64,000 bases of DNA from Phycisphaerae bacterium (GTDB lineage Bacteria > Planctomycetota > Phycisphaerae > UBA1845 > UTPLA1). The translations under genes were made by a program, and so were the position numbers. This document shows positions 1-8,401 of the stretch, one piece after another. Within the stretch, counting starts at the first letter, position 1; every line of letters starts with the position of its first letter. The stretch lies in NCBI GenBank assembly GCA_035275405.1, contig DATEMU010000004.1, positions 149,822-213,821 of the forward strand. Reading direction: 5' to 3'. The notes below the pieces were generated by a model that saw nothing but the letters and a program-made list of their open reading frames with translations, searched no databases and was not told the origin of the DNA.

Positions 1-268
1 TATCCGCGCCCGTCCCGAACTTTGGAACGAAGACATCGGGGTATAGGACCTTCGGTGGGCCTCGTTCCGAGTTTCCAACGGGCAGACGCGACATATCGTA
101 TTGTCGTTAATTAAGAAGTAAGCGGCCCGGGCCGATTCGATACACAGTCAGGAATCCGCCCACGGGCTCGTTAGGGGCCCGCCGGCGTAATCGACCAGGA
201 CGGGGTGCAGCCGGCTCTACGGATGCACCGGCGAAAAAAAAGTTCATCGCTTCCGGAGGATGTGAATA

Positions 269-709
269 ATGAGACGCAGCGCCTTTACCCTCGTCGAATT
301 GTTGATCGTCGTGATCATTCTCGGCATTCTCGCGGCCGTAGTCATCCCACAGTTCACCGACTCTACCGCCGATGCCCGCATGAGTTCCCTGGCCACCAAC
401 CTGCAGACGATCCGCGGCCAGATCGACCTCTACAAGCTCCAGCACAATGGGAGCTATCCGGGACAGGCGACTTTTTCTGACCAGATGACCAAGAAGACCG
501 ACGCCGACGGCACGGTCAACGCCACGGGCAAGTACGGGCCGTACCTCCAGCGGATTCCGACGAATCCGTTCACGGTCGGCGGCACGGGCAACGACGTTAC
601 CAATACCGCGGCGGCGACGAACAAAGCGTGGTACTACGATGCGACCACTGGCACGTTTAAGGCCAACGACGCCGGAACGACCGCCGGTGTGGCCCATGAT
701 TCGCTGTAA
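269..709 (+). CDS. Type II secretion-type pseudopilin / prepilin-like protein
   Basis: This is a small exported pilin-like protein that would be processed by prepilin peptidase and assembled in a type II secretion or type IV pilus-like fibre. The N-terminus is a class III leader: a short basic MRRSA peptide, then FTLVELLIVV and a hydrophobic helix to about residue 28, with the conserved Glu at mature position 5. The residue before the cleavage site is Ala rather than the usual Gly, which normally reduces processing. The rest (146 residues in all) matches the short GspG/GspH-like globular domain of planctomycete pseudopilins, with no cysteines. A GGAGGA ribosome site 8 bases upstream fixes the start. 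It stands alone, without secretion ATPase or peptidase genes nearby, so its partners lie elsewhere. Confidence 0.85.
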   Translation: MRRSAFTLVELLIVVIILGILAAVVIPQFTDSTADARMSSLATNLQTIRGQIDLYKLQHNGSYPGQATFSDQMTKKTDADGTVNATGKYGPYLQRIPTNPFTVGGTGNDVTNTAAATNKAWYYDATTGTFKANDAGTTAGVAHDSL

Positions 710-748
710 CGCGTAGAAACACGAAGCCAGTACCTCCCGACGGAAGCA

Positions 749-789
749 GCGGCCGGTCTTTGATCGAAGCATTCGATCGGACCGGCCGC
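749..789 (+). terminator. Strong hairpin terminator after the pseudopilin gene
   Basis: Ten-base arms GCGGCCGGTC and GACCGGCCGC enclose a second perfect inner stem (GATCGAA / TTCGATC, 3-base loop). The hairpin is followed by ATTATTT. It lies between convergent genes; the T-rich side faces right, so it mainly ends pseudopilin transcription. Confidence 0.75.
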
Positions 790-819
790 ATTATTTCTGC
801 GGGCGGTGCGCCGTGCCGC

Positions 820-1929
820 CTAACGAAGCGACTCCATGATGAATGGGCCGCGGAGAATCTCTGTCGCGGGTCCGTCAATCTCGACGAGCATCATTTCGAT
901 GGTCAATCCGGGGCCGAACGCCAGCAACTGGAATCGTCCCACCATGCCGGCCTCCAATGCGGCGCGCAGGATGAACAGAATCGTTGGCGACGACATGTTT
1001 CCGTAATGGCGCAGGACCCGGCGTGAAAGGGTCAACGCTCCTCCGGGAAGTTCAAGCGCCGAGTTCACCGCATCGAGTATTTGAGGTCCGCCCGGATGAA
1101 CCAGCCAGTGATCGATCTGCGCCGCCGTCAGCCGCGCCTCTGCCAGAAAGCTCCGAACCGTGTCGGGCAGGTGCGCGGCCAGCGTCGCTGACAACTCGGG
1201 CGACAACGACAGGCGCAGACCGAAATCCCCCGCCCTCCAGACCATCTGTTCCGCAAAGGCGGGAATCGCCAGACAACGAGCCTGGACGATTCGAATCGGC
1301 GAGGGGCGCTCGTGCATCAGCACCGCCGCGGCGCCATCCGCAAAGAGCAGGTTGGCCGTCAATTGCTCCAGATCGGCCGAATATTGAAAGTGCAGCGATG
1401 AAAGCTCGCACGCCACCGCAAGCGCCGGCACGGCGATGTTCCGATGCGCGAGTCGCATCGCCGCCAGGGCCGCCGAACAACCCATGAAACCGAGATTCCA
1501 CCGTTCGACGCCATGGGGAACGGTCGTACCCTTGAACACCGCCTGCTCCAGGCCCGGCGAGGAGGCGTGCGTGCAACATACGGTAATCAGGCTCGCCACC
1601 GCGGAAAGTTCCTCCGACGCCATCGGGCGAAGCAATCGCGCGACCAGCCGATTCGACGCCTCGTCAAAGGCCTGCGAACGCGCGTGCATGCCGGGACCTC
1701 GCAGCTGGTCGACCGCGCGGCGATAGAGACCGTCAGGTTCGTCGAGACTCGCCTGGGTCTCCAATGCGGCCAGGTGTCGGCGCTCGATGCCGGTGTGCGG
1801 GAGCAGTTTAGCCATGAGCCGAGCGGTGCGGGCATCCGGGCAAATGTCCGCGAGTAGCTTGGCTGCGTTCTGCGTGGTCAACGCGGCTTCGGGCACGGCC
1901 GTGGCGAGTGCGTGGATGTAAGTCGCCAT
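820..1929 (-). CDS. Type III polyketide synthase (chalcone/stilbene synthase family)
   Basis: A homodimeric ketosynthase that extends an acyl-CoA starter with malonyl-CoA and cyclises the chain to a pyrone or resorcinol-type ring. At 369 residues it has family length. The catalytic triad is visible: Cys151 in GFMGCSAAL, His278 in LVHPGG and Asn311 in HYGNMSS. Its ATG shares one base with the TGA of the flavoprotein gene upstream (TGATG), so it is translationally coupled as third gene of a methyltransferase-flavoprotein-PKS operon. This composition matches the srs type of operon in Streptomyces, which makes alkylresorcinol methyl ethers and quinones from fatty acyl starters. The starter unit and ring type cannot be read from sequence here. 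Confidence 0.9.
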   Translation of the reverse strand: MATYIHALATAVPEAALTTQNAAKLLADICPDARTARLMAKLLPHTGIERRHLAALETQASLDEPDGLYRRAVDQLRGPGMHARSQAFDEASNRLVARLLRPMASEELSAVASLITVCCTHASSPGLEQAVFKGTTVPHGVERWNLGFMGCSAALAAMRLAHRNIAVPALAVACELSSLHFQYSADLEQLTANLLFADGAAAVLMHERPSPIRIVQARCLAIPAFAEQMVWRAGDFGLRLSLSPELSATLAAHLPDTVRSFLAEARLTAAQIDHWLVHPGGPQILDAVNSALELPGGALTLSRRVLRHYGNMSSPTILFILRAALEAGMVGRFQLLAFGPGLTIEMMLVEIDGPATEILRGPFIMESLR

Positions 1930-3077
1930 CAGACTCCCTGCGCGAGAGGACGTATCCCCTGCTTTCCAGGTTTGACGTGCACGCCCATTAACACTCGCTC
2001 GATGAGTGTACCGGGGACCGGTAGGGGTAGTCTTGCCAAAGCGAACGCGGCCCGGCTCCGGAGCAGGCTGCCGAGCCAGCGCGTTCGGCGGCGAATTCGC
2101 CGATGGTCACGAAGTTGTTCCGAATAATTGCGCGCCACGTCATCGTTGGACCCGCCGGCGAGCACAGCATGCGCTGCGGCCATGCCGCTCCGCAAGGCCT
2201 GTCCGATCCCCTCGCCGCTGAACGGCTCTTCGAAGCCTGCGGCATCGCCGAGGAAGAGGAGGTTTCCGCGCCCCACGCATCTCGGTCGAAGAGGGAACCC
2301 CGCTATTCCCAGTAATTGCGGTGAGGAAGGCGGATGGATGCCGTGGAGGATGCGGGCGTCCGTATTGGCTGACTGTAATGCTACCCATGGCTTCCCGCCA
2401 CGAAGTAAAGTTGCGTCAACTGCCGAGGCGATCAGGCACTTATCGTCCGAGACCGTGGCCAATCCCACGTAACCGCCTTGCAGCCAGTGCATGCTGACGC
2501 CCCCGATCGGCGGACAGACGTCGCCGCATCGAAGATCCGCCTCGCGCGGAACGACCGACCAGGCGTGCCCGATCAAGGCTCTGTTGCACGCTTTTGGTCT
2601 GTAGGACTCATCCTTTATCGCATTCAGCCCCGTCGCCCAAAGTATCCACCTTGGTCGCAGGGATTGGCCGCCCGCGCTTATCCCCAACCGATCAGCGCAC
2701 ACCGGCTCGAGTTCGGCGCGAAGCCCCCAGCGCAAGTTGGCGCCCGCTTTTGCTGCGGCGGCCGCCAATTGCGTGTCCAGGATTTCACGCGGAATGATCC
2801 GGCATTGGCCACCGGAAGTCCCAAACGAGTGACGCCCGATTTCAAATGTGATGCGCGTCACGCGTGTGCCCAGTTCAAAATCCTCCCCGCCGAGCAGTTC
2901 ATCCAGCAGATTAACCGCATCGCCCGATAGACAACCTCCGCACACCTTGCGCCGCGGAAATATCGCCCGTTCGTAGACCGTTACCGCGACCCCCGCCCGG
3001 GCGAGCAGGATCGCCGCCGCCGAACCCGCCGGCCCGGCGCCGACGACCACGACATCGGATTGCGAGGAAGCGTTCAT
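1929..3077 (-). CDS. FAD-dependent oxidoreductase (geranylgeranyl reductase / aromatic hydroxylase type)
   Basis: A flavoprotein of 382 residues. It opens with the Rossmann dinucleotide site VVVGAGPAGSAAAILLARAG, has the PRRKVCGG segment typical of geranylgeranyl reductase-like oxidoreductases, and near the C-terminus carries the second FAD motif FLGDAAGFEEPFSGEGIG. Longer upstream starts are possible, but the ATG chosen overlaps the TGA of the methyltransferase gene by one base, exactly like the junction with the PKS gene downstream, and places the FAD motif at the N-terminus. In this operon it most likely oxidises or hydroxylates the polyketide product, as SrsC does. Reduction of an isoprenoid or other side chain is the alternative suggested by its family. 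Confidence 0.85.
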   Translation of the reverse strand: MNASSQSDVVVVGAGPAGSAAAILLARAGVAVTVYERAIFPRRKVCGGCLSGDAVNLLDELLGGEDFELGTRVTRITFEIGRHSFGTSGGQCRIIPREILDTQLAAAAAKAGANLRWGLRAELEPVCADRLGISAGGQSLRPRWILWATGLNAIKDESYRPKACNRALIGHAWSVVPREADLRCGDVCPPIGGVSMHWLQGGYVGLATVSDDKCLIASAVDATLLRGGKPWVALQSANTDARILHGIHPPSSPQLLGIAGFPLRPRCVGRGNLLFLGDAAGFEEPFSGEGIGQALRSGMAAAHAVLAGGSNDDVARNYSEQLRDHRRIRRRTRWLGSLLRSRAAFALARLPLPVPGTLIERVLMGVHVKPGKQGIRPLAQGV

Positions 3078-3769
3078 CAGGGTTGCTCTCGTTGCCAGAT
3101 CATGATCCACCGGAACGGGAAACTCGGCTGCACCGTCGCCATCCGCAGACCCGCGGCGTTCGTCAGCGCGCGCACCTCCTCCGGACGGTAGGCGGCACGG
3201 ACGGAACGCGGTCCGTCCACGTGAAATATCCGCGAGCGGCTGGTGAGCCGCGTGAACAGCCAGGTCATTGCCCATGCGAGCCGGTTGCGATTCAGATCGC
3301 CGACGATCACTGCGCGGCAGGCGACACGGGCGGCTTCCTGAAGAAATCGAATCGCACCGTCGGAATCGAAATGATGGAGTAAGAGCGAGCAGACCACGAC
3401 GTCGAGCGACCGATCGGCGAACGGTAGCCGCATTGCGTCCCCAGCGACAAATCTTGCAGACTGTACCGCGGCGAGATACGCCCTGGCGTCGGTCAGCGCA
3501 AATGGCGAGCGATCCGTCCCGATCAGGAGGGGAGGTCGCGGCGACCCGTTGAATCGGAATCTCAGGGCTTCGAGCAGGCCCCCGCCTCCGGTCCCCAATT
3601 CGACGATCCGCGCGCCGTCGCCGGGAGCGACCTCGGCAACCGCACGCGCCAGATGAGCATCGAATTGCAGCAGACGGTTCGACCGGCGCAGCGCGGCAAG
3701 CGCCGCCCGATGCGCGCGCGGATCCACCTGGGGGTCATCCATCATTTCCGGTTCACATCGACGACGCAT
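3077..3769 (-). CDS. Class I SAM-dependent methyltransferase
   Basis: A small-molecule methyltransferase of about 230 residues. Motif I reads VELGTGGGGLLEAL, the acidic loop is IGTDRS, and the later motif VVVCSLLLHHFDSDGAI is typical of the Methyltransf_11/25 group that methylates quinones and phenolics. The first gene of the PKS operon, it probably O- or C-methylates the aromatic polyketide (compare SrsB). The start is uncertain: an ATG giving MRRRCEPEMM is preferred because residues further upstream in the longer frame look non-conserved, but a start up to 29 codons earlier is possible. The promoter should lie in the roughly 200 bases shared with the divergent secreted-protein gene; no clear core element is seen. 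Confidence 0.8.
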   Translation of the reverse strand: MRRRCEPEMMDDPQVDPRAHRAALAALRRSNRLLQFDAHLARAVAEVAPGDGARIVELGTGGGGLLEALRFRFNGSPRPPLLIGTDRSPFALTDARAYLAAVQSARFVAGDAMRLPFADRSLDVVVCSLLLHHFDSDGAIRFLQEAARVACRAVIVGDLNRNRLAWAMTWLFTRLTSRSRIFHVDGPRSVRAAYRPEEVRALTNAAGLRMATVQPSFPFRWIMIWQREQP

Positions 3770-3980
3770 GGTGAACAAACTCGGAGGGTGGCGGCGTATT
3801 CTCGCAAGGCGGTCGAAGTCTACGAGGAACTCCGGCTTGCCGCCATTCGGCTCCACCGCTCACGTCTAATCATCGGGGGACGCGTCCTGATCGCATTCTT
3901 CGACGCCGCTCTTGCCGGCCATTGACCCGCACCCTTGAGTTGTGGTCTATTACACCCTTGCCGACTGCCTGGAGGGGGCG

Positions 3981-5450
3981 ATGATCGATCGACAAAATCC
4001 AAAGTTGGAGCGGGGAATCCATCGCCGCCGTTTCGTCCTGATTGCCGGCCTCCTTCTGGTCGCGCTTATCGGCATGCCCACACCGAGCGTTGCAATCTCC
4101 CTTCTTGTCGGCGCTTCGATGACCGCCGGGCCGTGCGAGCCCTGCGACGCGAACTGCGATTCGTTCCTCGATATTCTCGACATCCCGCCCTTCGTGGATG
4201 CCCTGGTGCAGGAGACGTCAGGGTGTTCGTCCTGCGCGGGTGACGTGGACAACAACGGCACCTTTGATGGACGCGACGTCCAGCCTTTCATCGACTGCCT
4301 GCTGGGTCCTCCGCCCTCGATGGGGGCGTGTTGCACCGGCACGGACGCCTGCATCGTGACCCTGCAGGCCGGTTGTGCGGGAGTCTGGATGGGACCGGAC
4401 AGTTCCTGTGATCCGAACCCCTGCGACTTTGGCTCCGTGACGGCGTACCGGCCGCAGCACGGCGCGGGGTATTTCCCGTTCGCGAAGACAGCCGTTGCCG
4501 AGGCAGACGAAGAAGATGCCGCCGCCGGGCCGGGTATTCGCATCAACGCCCCGGGTGACAGCGATCCGGCGGGCGAGGATGACTTGATCGAGCTGTTGAT
4601 CGAGAACGACCAGCCCGGAATCTCTCTCGCTTTGCGGCGGACCAATTCCGCACTCTCCGCATGGACCACGCGAACCAAACTCTCCGGTTCGGAAATCCCT
4701 TTCACGAATGATCGGACGGATGCCCTGGTGCTGGGCGGCGGCGGAACGTCTCTGTCCATCTGGGTGGAAAGGGCCGCCGCTGCGCACGGCGACGGCGAGC
4801 TGCATCTCGAACCACTCTCCGGCGCCTATTCGTTGGACACGCTCCGCTTCCACACCTTCCGGAGCATCGTCATGTCGCTGGGCGGTGAAGGTCAGGTTCC
4901 CTCGGTCCCGGTCGATCCAAACCACGGCACCTTCGTCGTGGCGACCGCGCTTTACGAGCAGGGTTACGACGTCCATATCTATGACGAGGACAACGTCTCC
5001 GCCGATGGGAATGGCGCGGTCTACAATGAAGTAGTCACCGCGGTCGCCGATCGCCTGATCGATGAGGTGTCCATTTACGGCTACAGCCACGGGGGTGGTT
5101 CGACCTACGACCTTTCCGAGCGGTTGGACAATAACCGGCCCGGCATCGGCGTGTTCGAGATCGTGGCCACCTCCTACGTGGATGCGGTCGAGAATGACTC
5201 GGATATTGACGTCTCCCAGGAGCTGCGCCGCCCGCCCAGCACCGGCTATCACGCCAATCACTATCAGGTCGGCACCTTCAGCGACTTCTTTCTCGATGGG
5301 GGACCGGTGCCGAATTCCGATCCGGGTCCGTCCGGCCTGAATGTGGAAACGATCTTTTGGGGCGTCGGTGCGACGCACTACGTCGTCGACGATTATTCGC
5401 AGGTCCGCGACTTCATCGAAATGGGCATCGCAACCCGGCTGACGCCGTAG
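3981..5450 (+). CDS. Exported pseudo-dockerin protein with a GxSxG hydrolase-like C-terminal domain
   Basis: A 489-residue exported protein. The start is set by GGAGG six bases before the ATG, which puts a basic stretch and a hydrophobic signal (VLIAGLLLVALIG) at the N-terminus. Residues about 45-105 hold two calcium-loop-like pseudo-dockerin repeats (CDANCDSFLDILDIPPF and GDVDNNGTFDGRDVQPF), followed by a GACCTG-type cysteine block common in secreted planctomycete proteins. The C-terminal 180 residues contain YGYSHGGGS, a GxSxG nucleophile elbow, and a late GATHYVVDD that could supply His and Asp, so a lipase/esterase fold is plausible but unproven. The dockerin-like part may help attach the protein to the cell surface. 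The gene downstream begins 15 bases after the stop, suggesting co-transcription. Confidence 0.75.
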   Translation: MIDRQNPKLERGIHRRRFVLIAGLLLVALIGMPTPSVAISLLVGASMTAGPCEPCDANCDSFLDILDIPPFVDALVQETSGCSSCAGDVDNNGTFDGRDVQPFIDCLLGPPPSMGACCTGTDACIVTLQAGCAGVWMGPDSSCDPNPCDFGSVTAYRPQHGAGYFPFAKTAVAEADEEDAAAGPGIRINAPGDSDPAGEDDLIELLIENDQPGISLALRRTNSALSAWTTRTKLSGSEIPFTNDRTDALVLGGGGTSLSIWVERAAAAHGDGELHLEPLSGAYSLDTLRFHTFRSIVMSLGGEGQVPSVPVDPNHGTFVVATALYEQGYDVHIYDEDNVSADGNGAVYNEVVTAVADRLIDEVSIYGYSHGGGSTYDLSERLDNNRPGIGVFEIVATSYVDAVENDSDIDVSQELRRPPSTGYHANHYQVGTFSDFFLDGGPVPNSDPGPSGLNVETIFWGVGATHYVVDDYSQVRDFIEMGIATRLTP

Positions 5451-5465
5451 TTAGAGGAGCAGGTC

Positions 5466-6410
5466 ATGGCAGGAAGAAACACCGGTCGGCGTCCATGCGG
5501 GACTTCGCGAAGCGTGTCTTTGGGGTTCGTTCTTGGGCTCGCGATCTTCGGGGCAACGGCACAGGTCTCCAAATCCGATCCGGCGGCCCCGATCGTGGCG
5601 ACCAATACGCGCACCGTGGAAATCACGCCGGACGACACCTACCAGGTCGCCCTTTCGAAATTGTTCAACGCGCCGGACAAATCGTCGTTCAACGTGCAGG
5701 CCGATCAACTTCCGGCGCTGGGCGAGGGCGACGTGCAGAAGCTCATTCCCCAGCTCCTGTGGTTTGCCGCTCAGCATCACCAGGATACGCGAACCCATGC
5801 GTTCGTGGGCAGGGTATTGTCCCGGCTCAGTGCACCCAAAGAGGTGATCGTGGACGCCTTGGCGCCGCAGTTGGACAATCGCGACGATACCGTCACGGCG
5901 ATGGTGCAGGACCTGCTCAGGGGTTATGAGGATCGCTCCGCCACGCGACCGCCGGACTTCTCCGCCTATCGGGCCCTGATCGAAGCGGACGTCCGGGCAG
6001 GCCGGGAGCCACAGACGTCCCTGGTGAAATTCATGTACGAATCGGAGCCGGGAACCGCCCTTCAGACCATGGTCCGGGCCTGTCAACTCCGCAAACCAGA
6101 GGAAATCAAGCCCCTCCTCTGGGCCGAACATGTCGTCGCCGAACTACTCTGGAAACGTCAGTACGGCTTCGTGGAGCGAACCGCCGCGGACGTGGCGGTC
6201 GTCCAGGAATTGGAAAAGCTCTCCCGTCAACCTCAATGGTGGGTCCGGCTTTACGTGGTAGAGATCGTCCTTGCATACCCAGAACTCGGTCCACCGGGGG
6301 TCGTGGAACGGCTACTGGAGGACGCCGACCCGCGAATTAGAGAATCGATGCAGCGCGCGGCTGCGAGGACCGACAGGGAACCCGGAAAAAGTGACGCGTC
6401 ACCGAAGTAG
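5466..6410 (+). CDS. Exported helical-repeat protein of unknown function
   Basis: I do not recognise a named family. The 314-residue product has a basic N-terminus followed by a hydrophobic segment (VSLGFVLGLAIFGATAQ) ending in a plausible signal-peptidase site. The remainder is rich in amphipathic helices of about 35 residues (for example LIPQLLWFAAQHHQDTRTH and WWVRLYVVEIVLAYPELG), resembling HEAT or Armadillo-type repeats, which usually bind other proteins. The ATG follows a GAGGAGC ribosome site. It lies 15 bases behind the pseudo-dockerin gene, so the two products may act together outside the cytoplasm. Its last 12 bases overlap the end of the convergent pxpA gene, with no terminator between them. 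Confidence 0.65.
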   Translation: MAGRNTGRRPCGTSRSVSLGFVLGLAIFGATAQVSKSDPAAPIVATNTRTVEITPDDTYQVALSKLFNAPDKSSFNVQADQLPALGEGDVQKLIPQLLWFAAQHHQDTRTHAFVGRVLSRLSAPKEVIVDALAPQLDNRDDTVTAMVQDLLRGYEDRSATRPPDFSAYRALIEADVRAGREPQTSLVKFMYESEPGTALQTMVRACQLRKPEEIKPLLWAEHVVAELLWKRQYGFVERTAADVAVVQELEKLSRQPQWWVRLYVVEIVLAYPELGPPGVVERLLEDADPRIRESMQRAAARTDREPGKSDASPK

Positions 6411-7166
6411 CGCCTCGACGCGTATTCCCGAATGGGTGAGAGCCGTGCGAACGGCCCGCGCGATATCGACCGCGTGGGGCGTGTCACTGTGCAGGCCAAT
6501 GGTTTCCGCCTGTATATTCACAAATCCACCTTCCCGGGCCAAAAGGCCGGAGGCCATGGCGATGCCGACCGCCTGGGCTGCGGCCGCCTGGGGATCGTCG
6601 ATCAATGCAGCCAACTCCTGGCGGTCGCGCAACGAACCATCTGATTCATAACAGCGGTCGGCAAACGCCTCCGCCGCGACGCGGAATCCCATCGCTCGCC
6701 AGGCCTCGAGCGCCGGCGCACCCGCCAAACCGACCAGGATCACGGATTGGTCCAGACGCCCGATGCCCCGGGCTACGGCTTCCGCAATTTCCGGTTGCCG
6801 CATCGCCGCGTGGTACAGCGCGCCATGCAACTTCACGTGCGTGAGCGCGCCGCCCAGCCGGACAACGATCCGCTGAAGCGCCTGCACCTGAGCGGCCATC
6901 GCGTCATCGAGTTCCGCAAGGGCCATCGCGAAAGCCTCGCGGCCGAAATGCGCTCGATCCGGATAACCGGGGTGCGCGCCCAGGGCGACTCCGCGTTCCA
7001 TGGCGGCGGCGACCGTGCGCACCATGCTGCGTTCGTCCCCGGCGTGGCCCCCACAGGCAATATTGGCGGAGGTGACGCACTCCAGCAGCGCAAGGTCCGC
7101 GGCGATGCCGGCCGCATCCTCGCGCTCCCCCAGATCGCAGTTGAGGTCGATCGTCGCTGCCGTCAT
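6399..7166 (-). CDS. pxpA: 5-oxoprolinase subunit A (LamB/YcsF family)
   Basis: One of three subunits of the prokaryotic ATP-dependent 5-oxoprolinase, which opens pyroglutamate to glutamate. The 255 residues match family length. Diagnostic parts are the N-terminal IDLNCDLGE, the NIACGGHAGD block, LGAHPGYPD and VKLHGALYH, all expected around the active site. It is the last gene of pxpB-pxpC-MFS-pxpA, and its ATG overlaps the transporter stop by four bases. The role is damage repair and recycling of 5-oxoproline formed from glutamine, glutamate or glutathione. Confidence 0.93.
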   Translation of the reverse strand: MTAATIDLNCDLGEREDAAGIAADLALLECVTSANIACGGHAGDERSMVRTVAAAMERGVALGAHPGYPDRAHFGREAFAMALAELDDAMAAQVQALQRIVVRLGGALTHVKLHGALYHAAMRQPEIAEAVARGIGRLDQSVILVGLAGAPALEAWRAMGFRVAAEAFADRCYESDGSLRDRQELAALIDDPQAAAAQAVGIAMASGLLAREGGFVNIQAETIGLHSDTPHAVDIARAVRTALTHSGIRVEALLR

Positions 7167-8401
7167 TCAATCTCCTGGCCGCGCGTCTCCGGCAATAACA
7201 GAACCAGTCCGGCTCCGACCACATACAACACCGACGTGGCCGCCAATGCAAATCCCAGACCGCGCTCGTCCGCGAGCGCGCCGATCGCCCAGGGTGCCAC
7301 CGCCCCGGCCGCACGGCCCACGTTGTAGCAGAACCCCTGCGCCGTGCCGCGCACCGCGGATGGAAACAACTCCGCCAGCATCGCTCCGAAGAGGCTGAAG
7401 TACCCGTGTCCCAGAAAACCTACGAGAGGACCCAGGATCATCAGCGTTAGTTCACTTCGCGCGCTGGCTCCGTAAATCGGCACGATGGCCGCCGCTCCCA
7501 AAACAAAGGCGATAAACGTGGGTCGGCGTCCCAGCCGATCCGCCAGAAATCCGAAACTGATGTATCCAATGAACGCACCGATCTGCATGGGGATGATCCA
7601 CCGCGTTGATTTCACGATCCCCAATCCGGCGCCGCCGGAATCCTGACTCGCCAAATAGGTCGGCACCCAGGTAAACAAACCCCAATAAGAACAAAGCAGC
7701 GCGGCGGTCGTCGCGGTGGCGATGAGAACGCGCGACCGAAGGGGCGGCCGCAGCAACAACCTGACATGGCTCATGCCGCGTTCGGTGGAAACCTCCCGCT
7801 CCCTCCACACTTGTGGCTCGGGCACATGGCGGCGAACCCATATCGTCAGAAAGGCAGGCGCGAGACCGACCAGGAACAGCGCCCGCCAGCCCCATACCGG
7901 AAGAATCAGCGCGCCGAGCGTGGCGGCGAGGATGTAGCCGATGGCCCAACCCGATTGCATCAGTCCGATGGCCTTTCCGCGATGTCGGGCCGGGCAGGTC
8001 TCCGCGACCAACACCGCCCCCGCCGACCACTCGCCCCCCATCCCGAGTCCCACCAGTACCCGCCAGAACACGAGCTGTGACAGACTTTGAGAAGTGGCCG
8101 TCATCGCAGTAAACACCGAATAGGTCAGCATCGAGACCATCAGCATCCTGACCCGCCCAAACCGGTCAGCCAGGACTCCGCTGGCAATGCCGCCAACCGC
8201 CGATGCCACCAGCGTTGCCGAGGCGACGGCCCCCGATTGGGCCCTGGTCAGATCAAACTCCTCGCCGATCGCGCCGAGGGCAATGACGTACAGCGTCACA
8301 TCCATGGCGTCCAGCATCCAGCCCGCGCCCGCCGCCCCCAGTGCCCGCCAGGCGCGGCCGTCGATCTCCTGCCACCAATAGGCGGCGCGCCGTTCGCTCA
8401 T
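7163..8401 (-). CDS. MFS transporter (metabolite:proton symporter type)
   Basis: A 412-residue, 12-helix major facilitator protein. The first half has DAMDVTLYVIALG in helix 1 and the signature loop GVLADRFGRVRM between helices 2 and 3. WRVLVGLGMGGEWSAG in helix 4 is typical of the AAHS (aromatic acid/sialate:H+ symporter) branch. A second DRLGRRP loop follows helix 8. It overlaps pxpC by four bases upstream and pxpA by four bases downstream, so it is made together with oxoprolinase and may import 5-oxoproline or a related carboxylate. That substrate is inferred from context only. An MFS protein inside a pxp operon is less common than the NRAMP or unrelated transporters usually seen beside these genes. 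Confidence 0.88.
   Translation of the reverse strand: MSERRAAYWWQEIDGRAWRALGAAGAGWMLDAMDVTLYVIALGAIGEEFDLTRAQSGAVASATLVASAVGGIASGVLADRFGRVRMLMVSMLTYSVFTAMTATSQSLSQLVFWRVLVGLGMGGEWSAGAVLVAETCPARHRGKAIGLMQSGWAIGYILAATLGALILPVWGWRALFLVGLAPAFLTIWVRRHVPEPQVWREREVSTERGMSHVRLLLRPPLRSRVLIATATTAALLCSYWGLFTWVPTYLASQDSGGAGLGIVKSTRWIIPMQIGAFIGYISFGFLADRLGRRPTFIAFVLGAAAIVPIYGASARSELTLMILGPLVGFLGHGYFSLFGAMLAELFPSAVRGTAQGFCYNVGRAAGAVAPWAIGALADERGLGFALAATSVLYVVGAGLVLLLPETRGQEIE

Noticed and set aside
107..772. A 221-codon leftward frame covering the pseudopilin gene
   Set aside because: The rightward frame has a ribosome site and an unmistakable prepilin N-terminus; the leftward product is Arg-rich with no domain.
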